This document shows, piece after piece, positions 1-6,496 of a DNA stretch of 8,180 nucleotides (the stretch's first letter is position 1; each line of letters starts with the position of its first letter). The stretch is from Clostridia bacterium. Its GTDB lineage: Bacteria; Bacillota_A; Clostridia; Oscillospirales; CAG-272. The position numbers and the translations under genes were made by a program. The stretch is from the NCBI GenBank assembly GCA_017630995.1, contig JAGBUD010000152.1, positions 1 to 8,180 on the forward strand, in the 5' to 3' direction. The notes under the pieces were generated by a model, which was given only the letters and a program-made list of their open reading frames with translations, did no database searches and was not told where the DNA came from.

Positions 1-270
1 GACCTTGTGAGAATCGTACTCACGGGTGCCCTCCCCCTCGGAAAAAGAATAAAAACGGATACGCTTGCATCTTCGCTTCGGCATAGCTTTTACTACGTTG
101 AAATAAAAGACGAAACCCATACTAAAATATCGGCAGACGACTTCAAAAACGACATCTCGCTTAAAGGTGAATTTATACGAAGCGTTATATCGGACGGGAG
201 CCTGACGGACAAAGAAAAAAATGCAATTATAAACCTCGGACTTGAGGTATTATATAACGACGAGAGGTGA
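1..270 (+). CDS. SbcD/Mre11-like DNA repair metallophosphoesterase (YhaO type), C-terminal end only
   Basis: This is the last 89 residues of a protein whose start lies before the window. The reading frame is open from base 1 and stops at TGA 268-270. The catalytic phosphoesterase domain is not visible. What remains resembles, from memory, the C-terminal domain of YhaO-type exonucleases: a VRIVLTG strand near the start, a later SLKGEFIR segment (family usually SLRGEFVR), and a closing GLEVL helix. The identification is supported by the next gene, an SbcC/YhaN-like ATPase starting 4 nt after this stop, the usual nuclease-ATPase order in Firmicutes. By family knowledge such proteins are Mn-dependent nucleases that trim DNA ends with their ATPase partner. 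A GTG at 7-9 could be mistaken for a start, but the frame continues upstream without a stop and the conserved domain is already under way. Good confidence in a partial gene, moderate in the exact family. Confidence 0.8.
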   Translation, partial: DLVRIVLTGALPLGKRIKTDTLASSLRHSFYYVEIKDETHTKISADDFKNDISLKGEFIRSVISDGSLTDKEKNAIINLGLEVLYNDER

Positions 271-274
271 AATA
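263..274 (+). promoter_or_regulatory. Ribosome binding site that fixes the ATPase start
   Basis: The purine-rich AGAGGTGA at 263-270 overlaps the stop codon of the upstream nuclease and lies just before ATG 275. It favours ATG 275 over an in-frame TTG at 242, which lies inside the nuclease gene and would add 11 non-conserved residues. The overlap with the stop codon suggests translational coupling of the pair. Confidence 0.7.
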
Positions 275-2392
275 ATGAAGCTTACAAAATGCTATATTGA
301 AAATTTTGGAAACCTCTCTTCGTTTAAATACTCATTTTGTGACGGACTGAACGTAATCACAAGGGAAAACGGATATGGAAAGACCACGTTCTCCATGTTC
401 ATCAAGGCAATGCTTTACGGTCTTGACGCAAACAAGATAAAAGGAGAAGAAAGCGAAAGAAAGAAATATATGCCTTGGCAGGGCGGACGCTTTGGCGGCT
501 CGCTTTCGTTCACATCACAGGGAAAAGCTTACAGAATAGAAAGAACGTTCGGCACAAAAGCCTCGCTTGATAAGTTTTCTCTTTACGACGAAGAGCTTGG
601 CACCGAAAGCACCGATTTTTCGGAAAACGTCGGTCTTGACCTTTTTGAAATAGATGCTGACGGATTTGAACGTACCGTTTTCCTTTCGGAAAAGAATTTG
701 AGTCCAAAAAATCAAAATCCAACCCTTTCAGCAAAGCTATCAAATCTCGTTGGAGTTGACGGTGACGTCGGTAATTTTGACGACGCCATCAAGGCTCTTG
801 AGAATCGTGAAAAGGAGCTTTGCCACAGACGCGGAAAGGGCGGTCTTGTGTGGGATATACGCAAGGAAAGGGACTCTATTGACGCAGAGCTTCTTGAGAT
901 AAAGAGGAAGGAAGCCGAATACTCACAGCTTTATACCGAGTTTTTGGCAACTCAAGAAAAAATGAATGCCCTCAATCAAAAAAGCGCCGTGCTTGAAAAG
1001 AAAAAAGCAGACGCGCTATACGCAAAGGCACTTCTCGAAAAAAAACAGCGAGTTTCGGAAGAAGAGGAGAAGCTTGCAAAAATCAGAAATCTTTTCGGCG
1101 ATAAAATTCCTACGAACGAAGAAATAGAAGAATACGAACGAAAGACCATAGAAAAAAAGTCGAAGGAAAATCTGATTTCCGACAAGAAATCCATGCTCGC
1201 TGCAATTCCGAAAGCGGATACGGAAAGATTTGACACACTGCTTTCCGCTCTTGAGCAATCTGGCAAAGACGCAGAGAAAAAATCCGCACTTCTTCCCTTT
1301 TTGCTTGCAGCAATTTCGCTGGTTTTGGGAATTGTTTTAGGTATAACCGCCACGCCTTTTCTTTACACGGTATGCCTCCTTTCGATAGTTTTCGCTATTT
1401 TGGGAGTGCTAAATCTCAAAAAAGCCCCGTCATCGCAAAGTGAGCATACTATTGACGAGGTTTGCGATTTTTTGACCAAAATTACAGGTAATTTTCGCGC
1501 TCGCACACCCGAAGAAGCTCGCACAGAGCTTATGGTCGCAAAACTTAATTTTGTCACAAAGGAAAAGGAACGAAATAACCTTGCCAGCTCAATTGAGGAG
1601 CTTGAGTCAGACGTTTCAAAATTCAACGAATATGAAAGACAAGTCCTGCTGTATTTCAACATAAAAAGTGCAGAAGAGCTGCCCCGGCTTCGTCAGAGAC
1701 TTTTTGAATATAACAACTTCACTCAAGCGCTGCAAAGAATGAAAAACGAGCTTAACGAATATGCCGCGGAGCACAACTTGTCCATCGAAGAAGCGGTTGC
1801 CGAGAATACAAACGATCTTTCCCTCGACGTTGAAAACGAGAGAGCCTCTCTGCGACGCGAATTCTATTCGCTCGACAACAAATTAAATCTTATTTCCGAT
1901 GAAATTTCAAAGGCAGACGAGCTTTTGGAAAAACGCTTGGAGCTGACAGATGCGGAGGAAAACGCGCTCTTTTTACACAAGGTTACCAAAAAAGCCGCAG
2001 AGCATCTTTCGCTTGCAAAGGATAATCTTACCTCAAAATATCTTGGCAAGACACGCGAAGCCTTTGATAAGTACATAGAAGAAATCGCAAAGGAAGACTC
2101 CGCAAGCTTCGCTATGGACACAAGCTTTGCTTTAAGGAAAACAGAAAACGGACTCACAACCCCCGAAGACGCTCACAGTCTTGGAAAAAGAGAGCTTTAC
2201 GCGCTGATTATGCGTCTTGCACTTTCAGATTCTCTATTCCCCTCCGAGTCACCGTTTATAATTCTCGACGATCCATTCTGCCATTTCGATGACACGAGGT
2301 GCAAAAACGCGCTCGAATCCTTAAAAATCATTTCAAAGGATAAGCAAATTATATACCTTACGTGCTCCGAATCTAGAGCTTATAACCTATAA
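275..2392 (+). CDS. SbcC/Rad50/YhaN-like AAA ATPase with mid-protein membrane hairpin
   Basis: A 705-residue P-loop ATPase, probable partner of the nuclease encoded just upstream. The N-terminus reads MKLTKCYIENFGNL, then a Walker A region at residues 29-38 ending GYGKTT (K36). Charged, probably coiled-coil stretches (about 195-330 and 385-600) flank two hydrophobic segments at about 342-359 and 361-379. A signature-like segment lies at 635-649 (SLGKREL, then MRLAL), Walker B at 661-668 (FIILDDPF), then D672-D673-R675. In Rad50/SbcC proteins the two ends form one ATPase head and the coils project away. Here the coil centre carries a membrane hairpin and no CxxC zinc hook, so the protein may be membrane-tethered. 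It is shorter than B. subtilis YhaN (about 960 residues as I recall). Odd points: Arg30 where the P-loop usually has Gly, Glu139 near the expected Q-loop Gln, and Ser698 near the expected H-loop His. Some clostridial relatives, from memory, also lack the first P-loop Gly. Class confident, exact ortholog uncertain. Confidence 0.85.
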   Translation: MKLTKCYIENFGNLSSFKYSFCDGLNVITRENGYGKTTFSMFIKAMLYGLDANKIKGEESERKKYMPWQGGRFGGSLSFTSQGKAYRIERTFGTKASLDKFSLYDEELGTESTDFSENVGLDLFEIDADGFERTVFLSEKNLSPKNQNPTLSAKLSNLVGVDGDVGNFDDAIKALENREKELCHRRGKGGLVWDIRKERDSIDAELLEIKRKEAEYSQLYTEFLATQEKMNALNQKSAVLEKKKADALYAKALLEKKQRVSEEEEKLAKIRNLFGDKIPTNEEIEEYERKTIEKKSKENLISDKKSMLAAIPKADTERFDTLLSALEQSGKDAEKKSALLPFLLAAISLVLGIVLGITATPFLYTVCLLSIVFAILGVLNLKKAPSSQSEHTIDEVCDFLTKITGNFRARTPEEARTELMVAKLNFVTKEKERNNLASSIEELESDVSKFNEYERQVLLYFNIKSAEELPRLRQRLFEYNNFTQALQRMKNELNEYAAEHNLSIEEAVAENTNDLSLDVENERASLRREFYSLDNKLNLISDEISKADELLEKRLELTDAEENALFLHKVTKKAAEHLSLAKDNLTSKYLGKTREAFDKYIEEIAKEDSASFAMDTSFALRKTENGLTTPEDAHSLGKRELYALIMRLALSDSLFPSESPFIILDDPFCHFDDTRCKNALESLKIISKDKQIIYLTCSESRAYNL

Positions 2393-2425
2393 TTTTGGCG
2401 CGTACAATAAAATTGCACACAGCAC

Positions 2426-2454
2426 TTGTAATATTTATTAAAGTATGTTATAAT
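2426..2454 (+). promoter_or_regulatory. Extended -10 SigA-type promoter for the repeat lipoprotein
   Basis: TTGTAA at 2426-2431 (4 of 6 match to TTGACA), a 17-nt spacer, and a perfect TATAAT at 2449-2454. A TG at 2446-2447, one base before the -10 box, makes it an extended -10 promoter. Transcription would start near 2461, leaving a leader of about 50 nt. I see no terminator hairpin between the ATPase stop at 2392 and here, so some read-through from the upstream operon is possible. Confidence 0.7.
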
Positions 2455-2510
2455 TAAAATGCGCGTTATTTTTAAAAGTTAAGTACGAATAAATTTATTA
2501 GGAGAGCTAT

Positions 2511-4337
2511 ATGAAAAGAAAGCTTATATGCCTTGCTGTCGTATTAGTAATTTCATCTATGCTTTTTGCTTGCGGAGATGATCCCGTTTGCACCGAGCAT
2601 ACAGATGTAAATAAGGATCTTCTATGCGACAACTGCCAAGCGGCACTTGACTGCACGCATATCGACGAAAACAATGATGGAATTTGCGATATTGATGCTT
2701 GCAAATGGAACTATGACCACGAGCATACATACAGCAGTGATTGGAGCCACGATGAAACTAATCACTGGCACGCACCTACCTGCTCACATACAGTAGAGCC
2801 CAAGGACAAGCGCACCCACGTTGACGAAAACAACGATGGAATCTGCGACGAGTGCGTTTGGGATTACGATCACGAGCATACCTATGAGGAAGAGTGGGAG
2901 CGCAACGAAGAAGAGCACTGGAAAAATCCCACCTGCACACACACGATAGACCCCGCCGAAAAAGGCTCTCATACCGACAAAAACAACGACGGTAACTGTG
3001 ACTCTTGCCTTTGGGATTACGGTCACGAGCACACATATGACGATTTCTGGTCGCACGACGAAACTCACCATTGGCACGAAGCAAACTGCACGCATAACAT
3101 CGAGCCTGCCAACAAAACCGCACATATCGATGAAAACAACGACGGAATCTGCGACGGCTGCCTTTGGAATTACGATCACAATCACACCTATAACGAAAGC
3201 TGGGAATCTGACGCTACGGGACACTGGCACACCGCTTCTTGCGGACATAGCGTTACAACAGATAAAACAGCTCACGACGATAGCAACAACGACGGTATTT
3301 GCCGTCTCTGCAATTATGTAATATGCAGTCACGAATTTGACACTTCCGTTTGGGCAAAGGACGAAGACGGTCACTGGCACCCCACAACGTGCGGCCACAC
3401 TGCCGTTAAGGGCGAGGTTTTCAAGCACGACCTTGATGAAGATGCAGTTTGCCTTACTTGCGGTTACCCGACCGATCACATTCATTCTTTCTCTGAAGAA
3501 TGGTCTTACAACGCAGGATATCACTGGCACTCATCAACCTGCGAGCACCCCACAAAGCAAAAGGATAAAGCAGAGCACGACGACGCGGACAAGGACGGAA
3601 AGTGCAACACCTGCGAATATCAATTCTGCACACACACCTTTGCAAAGGTTTATTCTTTCGGTGAGAACACGCACTGGTATGCCGCAACCTGCGGTTGTAA
3701 CGTTAAGGGCGAAGAGGTTGAGCATTTCGACCATGACGGAGATAGCCAAGGCGTCTGCGATGCTTGCGGATATCAGGTTTGCAACCACACCTATTCTAAT
3801 GAATGGTCGTATAACGAATCTGCTCACTGGCACGCGCCCACCTGCGCTCACACTACCCTTTTGAAAGACAAGAATGCTCACGTTGACGAAAACAATGACG
3901 GATTCTGCGAAGAGTGCGAAAAGCAGTATTGCACTCACAAATATAAGAAAGTCTACACTACAAACAAGACTCATCACTGGATTGAGGCTACCTGCGGTTG
4001 CGACGTAATTAAAGACAAGGAAGCGCACACCGAAAATGAGCAAGGATATTGCTTCACCTGTAATTATCAGATGTGTAATCACACATACGGTGCTTGGCAC
4101 TATGATGAAGAAAAGCACTGGAGAGAAACCACGTGCGGACATAGCGACGCAAACATAAACGAGCCGCACAGAGACGTTGATATTAACCTCTTCTGCGACT
4201 TGTGCGAGCAGCCGTACGAAGATCCCAACGCCGAGGCTCCCGAACCCGATCCCGACGATATGATTATAACACCTCCGTTTATCATCTCCCCCTCGGACGA
4301 GGAAGATGGAAGCGGTGAAGAAACCGAAAATCCTTAA
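2511..4337 (+). CDS. Secreted lipoprotein of ten His/Cys-rich modules, function unknown
   Basis: A 608-residue protein starting at ATG 2511 after AGGAG (2500-2504). The N-terminus is a lipoprotein signal: basic MKRK, a hydrophobic core, and lipobox LFAC with Cys21 as the lipidated residue, so it should sit on the outer face of the membrane. Residues 22-72 hold two half-modules. Residues 73-570 hold ten modules of 46-51 residues, and 571-608 form an acidic, Pro-rich tail. A typical module runs [TS][YF], W, an invariant HW (often HWH), TC, H or C two residues later, H-D-x-NNDGICDxC, then [HC]xH. By hand count the mature protein has about 44 Cys and 57 His. The DxNxDG part resembles calcium loops, and the Cys/His positions suggest zinc or another metal; both are inferences. 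From memory, similar HWH/TCxH and DGxCDxC segments occur in clostridial surface proteins. No enzyme domain is seen, and metal storage, structural or adhesin roles are all possible. Confidence 0.9.
   Translation: MKRKLICLAVVLVISSMLFACGDDPVCTEHTDVNKDLLCDNCQAALDCTHIDENNDGICDIDACKWNYDHEHTYSSDWSHDETNHWHAPTCSHTVEPKDKRTHVDENNDGICDECVWDYDHEHTYEEEWERNEEEHWKNPTCTHTIDPAEKGSHTDKNNDGNCDSCLWDYGHEHTYDDFWSHDETHHWHEANCTHNIEPANKTAHIDENNDGICDGCLWNYDHNHTYNESWESDATGHWHTASCGHSVTTDKTAHDDSNNDGICRLCNYVICSHEFDTSVWAKDEDGHWHPTTCGHTAVKGEVFKHDLDEDAVCLTCGYPTDHIHSFSEEWSYNAGYHWHSSTCEHPTKQKDKAEHDDADKDGKCNTCEYQFCTHTFAKVYSFGENTHWYAATCGCNVKGEEVEHFDHDGDSQGVCDACGYQVCNHTYSNEWSYNESAHWHAPTCAHTTLLKDKNAHVDENNDGFCEECEKQYCTHKYKKVYTTNKTHHWIEATCGCDVIKDKEAHTENEQGYCFTCNYQMCNHTYGAWHYDEEKHWRETTCGHSDANINEPHRDVDINLFCDLCEQPYEDPNAEAPEPDPDDMIITPPFIISPSDEEDGSGEETENP
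2727..4220 (+). repeat. Ten tandem ~150-bp coding repeats (His/Cys modules)
   Basis: Module starts, read by hand from the translation: 2727, 2880, 3033, 3186, 3333, 3486, 3636, 3789, 3939 and 4083. The dipeptide HW occurs once in every module and the following TC (NC in module 3, SC in module 4) nearly always. Modules 1-4 are alike and keep an intact NNDG loop. Modules 5, 9 and 10 have lost it. Modules 7 and 9 form a second subtype (VY instead of W-containing start, HWY or HWI, TCGC instead of TCxH), so 6-7 and 8-9 look like a duplicated two-module unit. The DNA copies have drifted at synonymous sites, so this is an old array. Confidence 0.9.
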
Positions 4338-4388
4338 AACAAATAAAAACTGCGTGAGACGAAAGCTCACGCAGTTTTTATTTGTTTT
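4336..4388. terminator. Bidirectional intrinsic terminator between convergent genes
   Basis: A perfect 23-bp inverted repeat (4336-4358 with 4366-4388) encloses a 7-nt loop. The GC-rich core is CTGCGTGAG / CTCACGCAG, flanked by an A-run on the left and a T-run on the right, so each strand's transcript gives a hairpin followed by a U-tract. Inside the loop, C4360 and G4365 can pair to form a GAAA tetraloop with A4359 bulged on the + transcript. It begins at the lipoprotein stop codon and ends one base before the stop codon of the opposing gene, serving both. Confidence 0.93.
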
Positions 4389-6311
4389 TCAGTTGCTTGA
4401 GGCGGAAGCCGCAAGCTTCATTTCTTCTGAATCCTTTGCCTTGCAGTTGATTTCTTCGGGTGTTCTGTAGGTAGGAACAACCTGCATCATAGCGTCCTTT
4501 ATGAGCTTGGAATCCGACTTAGATTCGGTTTCTTCTATGACTCTGCGAAGCATATCAAGCTTTTCGTCAACCTCATTTCTGGAAAGCGGAACGTCTTTCT
4601 CTATGAATATCAAGTTGTTTTTTGTTTTTGAGAGCTTCTCTGTTTTTATAAGCAGCTCCTCGTAAAGCTTTTCGCCGGGGCGAAGTCCCGTTTCGATGAT
4701 ATCAATATCAATATAAGGACGAAGTCCCGAAAGAGAAACCATATTTTCAGCAAGGTCGATTATCTTGACGGGTTTACCCATATCAAGAACGAACAGCTCG
4801 CCGCATTTTGCCATAGCACCCGCTTGCATTACAAGCCCCGATGCTTCGGGAATGGTCATAAAATAACGGATAATTCTCCTATCGGTTATCGTTATCGGAC
4901 CGCCTGCGGCAATCTGACGCTTGAAAAGCGGAATAACCGAACCGTTAGATCCGAGAACGTTTCCGAATCTTACGGCAGCAAACGCCGTTTTACTGTCACT
5001 TCTTGCTTGAACGATCATTTCGCAAAGGCGCTTTGAAGCACCCATTACGTTGGTGGGGTTAACCGCCTTGTCCGTTGAAATAAGAATGAATTTTTCGCAA
5101 CCGTACTTCTCTGCCATATCAGCGGTGTTGTAAGTTCCGAACGAATTGTTCTTGATTGCTTCGCAGCTGCTATGCTCCATCAAGGGAACGTGCTTATGCG
5201 CTGCCGCATGGAAAACAACGTCGGGGCAATACGCAGAAAATACCGCTTCAAGACGGACTCTGTCTCTTACCGAACCGATTTCAACAGTCAAGTTCAATTT
5301 TTCGCCATAGGCACGGCGAAGCTCTTGCTCTATATCATAGGCATTATTTTCATATATATCGAAAATAACGAGCTTCTTGGGACTGCATTTAGCTATCTGA
5401 CGGCACAGCTCACTGCCTATAGAGCCGCCACCGCCTGTTACTAGGACTACCTTGTTTTCGTAATACGCTCTGGACTCGGAATCTATCACCGACAGCATAT
5501 CGCGGAAGAGCAAATCCTCAATTCTCACCTCACGAATGACACGCTTGGACGAGGGATCGCTGGAGCCGTCGCTTTTGAGAGGAAAATCGTATATCTTAAC
5601 CTTGAATCCCGATTTTGAATACCAATCCACAAGAGCCTTGGTTCTTTCCTCTTCGAGATTTGTAATAGCTATGAAAACCTCTTCGGTTCCAAGCTTTTTC
5701 ATTTTTTCTATACAGTCGGTATCAGAATAAACGGGCAATCCAAGGATTTTCCCGCCAACCTTGCGCTTATCTCTATCAATAAAGCAAACGGGCTGATACT
5801 TTGACGTTTTGTCATAAATTATTTCTTCTGCAAGCAGGTTTCCAACTTGACCCGCACCGAGAATTGCAGCGGGTATTTTGTGATTTTTTGTAATTCCCTC
5901 GTTAGCATTTTTCGTTTTATAGTAAAGCTGATAAACGAATCTTGAGCAAAGGGTCGCTATATTATACATACAAAACAGCGAAAGACTTTCCCACGCACCG
6001 ATGTTCACGTAAGGAATAAAATGCGTTATAATTGTTGCCGCAAGACCGCTTATGGCATCAGCAACGATAAGCTTTAAAAACACCAGCGAATTTGCATATC
6101 GCCAAACGTTTGAATAGCACGAGAAAGAAAACCTGACACACAATCCCAAAATTAAAAAAATCGCGAAATTAAACGCATATCCTAACGGTTCAAGCTTCAA
6201 CTTATCCGCCGCAAATATATCCGCAAGAATAATCGCGGCATAAGCCGCCATCATAATTCCGATGTCTAATCCTATGAGAATAAGACGACGTTTATTTTTT
6301 AAAAAATTCAT
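4389..6311 (-). CDS. capD: Membrane-bound UDP-N-acetylhexosamine 4,6-dehydratase (CapD/PglF/WbpM/EpsC family)
   Basis: A complete 640-residue protein, normal length for the family. In order: four probable membrane helices (about 11-33, 45-66, 76-98, 106-126); a nucleotide-binding CoA_binding_3-like domain with GAGQVG at 152-157; and a C-terminal short-chain dehydrogenase domain with the NAD motif TGGGGSIG at 292-299, AAAHKHVP at 369-376, STDKAVNPTN at 412-421 and MGASK at 423-427. Met423 stands where classical family members have the catalytic Tyr, as is known for the large WbpM/PglF subgroup. These enzymes convert UDP-GlcNAc to a UDP-4-keto-6-deoxy sugar at the inner membrane face, the first step to bacillosamine, QuiNAc, FucNAc and related sugars of surface glycans or glycoproteins. 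The exact product cannot be read from sequence. ATG 6311 follows GAGGTG at good spacing and is preferred to TTG 6323. No other sugar gene is nearby, so it acts with genes elsewhere. Confidence 0.93.
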   Translation of the reverse strand: MNFLKNKRRLILIGLDIGIMMAAYAAIILADIFAADKLKLEPLGYAFNFAIFLILGLCVRFSFSCYSNVWRYANSLVFLKLIVADAISGLAATIITHFIPYVNIGAWESLSLFCMYNIATLCSRFVYQLYYKTKNANEGITKNHKIPAAILGAGQVGNLLAEEIIYDKTSKYQPVCFIDRDKRKVGGKILGLPVYSDTDCIEKMKKLGTEEVFIAITNLEEERTKALVDWYSKSGFKVKIYDFPLKSDGSSDPSSKRVIREVRIEDLLFRDMLSVIDSESRAYYENKVVLVTGGGGSIGSELCRQIAKCSPKKLVIFDIYENNAYDIEQELRRAYGEKLNLTVEIGSVRDRVRLEAVFSAYCPDVVFHAAAHKHVPLMEHSSCEAIKNNSFGTYNTADMAEKYGCEKFILISTDKAVNPTNVMGASKRLCEMIVQARSDSKTAFAAVRFGNVLGSNGSVIPLFKRQIAAGGPITITDRRIIRYFMTIPEASGLVMQAGAMAKCGELFVLDMGKPVKIIDLAENMVSLSGLRPYIDIDIIETGLRPGEKLYEELLIKTEKLSKTKNNLIFIEKDVPLSRNEVDEKLDMLRRVIEETESKSDSKLIKDAMMQVVPTYRTPEEINCKAKDSEEMKLAASASSN

Positions 6312-6315
6312 ATGA

Positions 6316-6321
6316 CACCTC
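6316..6321 (-). promoter_or_regulatory. Ribosome binding site that fixes the dehydratase start
   Basis: GAGGTG on the - strand, 4 nt before ATG 6311 (6 nt counted from GAGG). It overlaps the alternative TTG codon at 6323-6321, which therefore cannot be served by it. The shorter product, beginning MNFLKNKRR, is preferred. Confidence 0.75.
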
Positions 6322-6325
6322 AAAA

Positions 6326-6342
6326 TGAAATCTGCGATTTCA
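6326..6342 (-). other. Small inverted repeat in the leader of the dehydratase gene
   Basis: TGAAATC and GATTTCA form a perfect 7-bp stem around a 3-nt loop, between the predicted transcription start (about 6350) and the ribosome binding site. It has no U-tract, so it is not a terminator. It might stabilise the 5' end of the mRNA, bind a regulator, or mean nothing. Confidence 0.35.
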
Positions 6343-6356
6343 CATACTACCTATTA

Positions 6357-6385
6357 ATTATACTATTCGAATACTGATTTGTCAA
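6357..6385 (-). promoter_or_regulatory. Perfect-consensus SigA promoter for the dehydratase gene
   Basis: On the - strand, TTGACA (6385-6380), a 17-nt spacer and TATAAT (6362-6357): both boxes and the spacing match the housekeeping consensus exactly. The predicted start near 6350 leaves a leader of about 40 nt. The spacer contains a 10-bp palindrome, TATTCGAATA (6364-6373). With such strong boxes the gene is likely expressed constitutively unless something represses it. Confidence 0.85.
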
Positions 6386-6432
6386 GTTTTTATTGATTAA
6401 TGTAGTTTTTTACCACTACTATGCGGCGGCAC

Positions 6433-6461
6433 TTGACAAAATTGACTAAAAATAGTAAAAT
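6433..6461 (+). promoter_or_regulatory. SigA-type promoter for the 6497-8109 operon
   Basis: TTGACA at 6433-6438, a 17-nt spacer, and TAAAAT at 6456-6461 (5 of 6). The predicted start is near 6468, about 29 nt before ATG 6497. It points away from the dehydratase promoter, and the two -35 boxes are about 47 bp apart. Confidence 0.8.
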
Positions 6462-6496
6462 ATACGGCAGATATATTGATTTGGGGGAGTTAGAAA

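Noticed and set aside
242..274. TTG 242 as start of the ATPase gene
   Set aside because: It lies inside the upstream nuclease gene and lacks a ribosome binding site. ATG 275 has one and begins the conserved MKLTKCYIENFG segment.
2393..2510. Terminator or riboswitch between the ATPase and lipoprotein genes
   Set aside because: No stable inverted repeat followed by a T-run was found, and the 118-nt gap is filled by a simple promoter and leader.
2998..3864. Overlapping + strand open frames at 2998-3321 and 3337-3864
   Set aside because: They are out-of-frame readings of the same repeat array, rich in Thr, Ile and Ala, without proper start sites. The lipoprotein frame has the signal peptide and conserved modules.
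2625..4210. Lipoprotein as a multihaem c-type cytochrome, because of its many CxxC motifs and His residues
   Set aside because: None of the eleven CxxC motifs is followed directly by His, so no haem-attachment CxxCH is present.
2784..4370. Two long open frames on the - strand (2784-3530 and 3534-4370) opposite the repeat lipoprotein
   Set aside because: They arise because the repeated codons of the + strand gene keep the complementary frame free of stops. The second begins inside the terminator hairpin, neither has a convincing ribosome binding site, and the translations look like low-complexity shadows.
4824..5730. Short + strand open frames opposite the dehydratase gene
   Set aside because: They are shadows of a well-supported - strand gene with clear family motifs throughout.
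6312..6323. TTG 6323 as start of the dehydratase gene
   Set aside because: The codon overlaps the GAGGTG ribosome binding site that serves ATG 6311.
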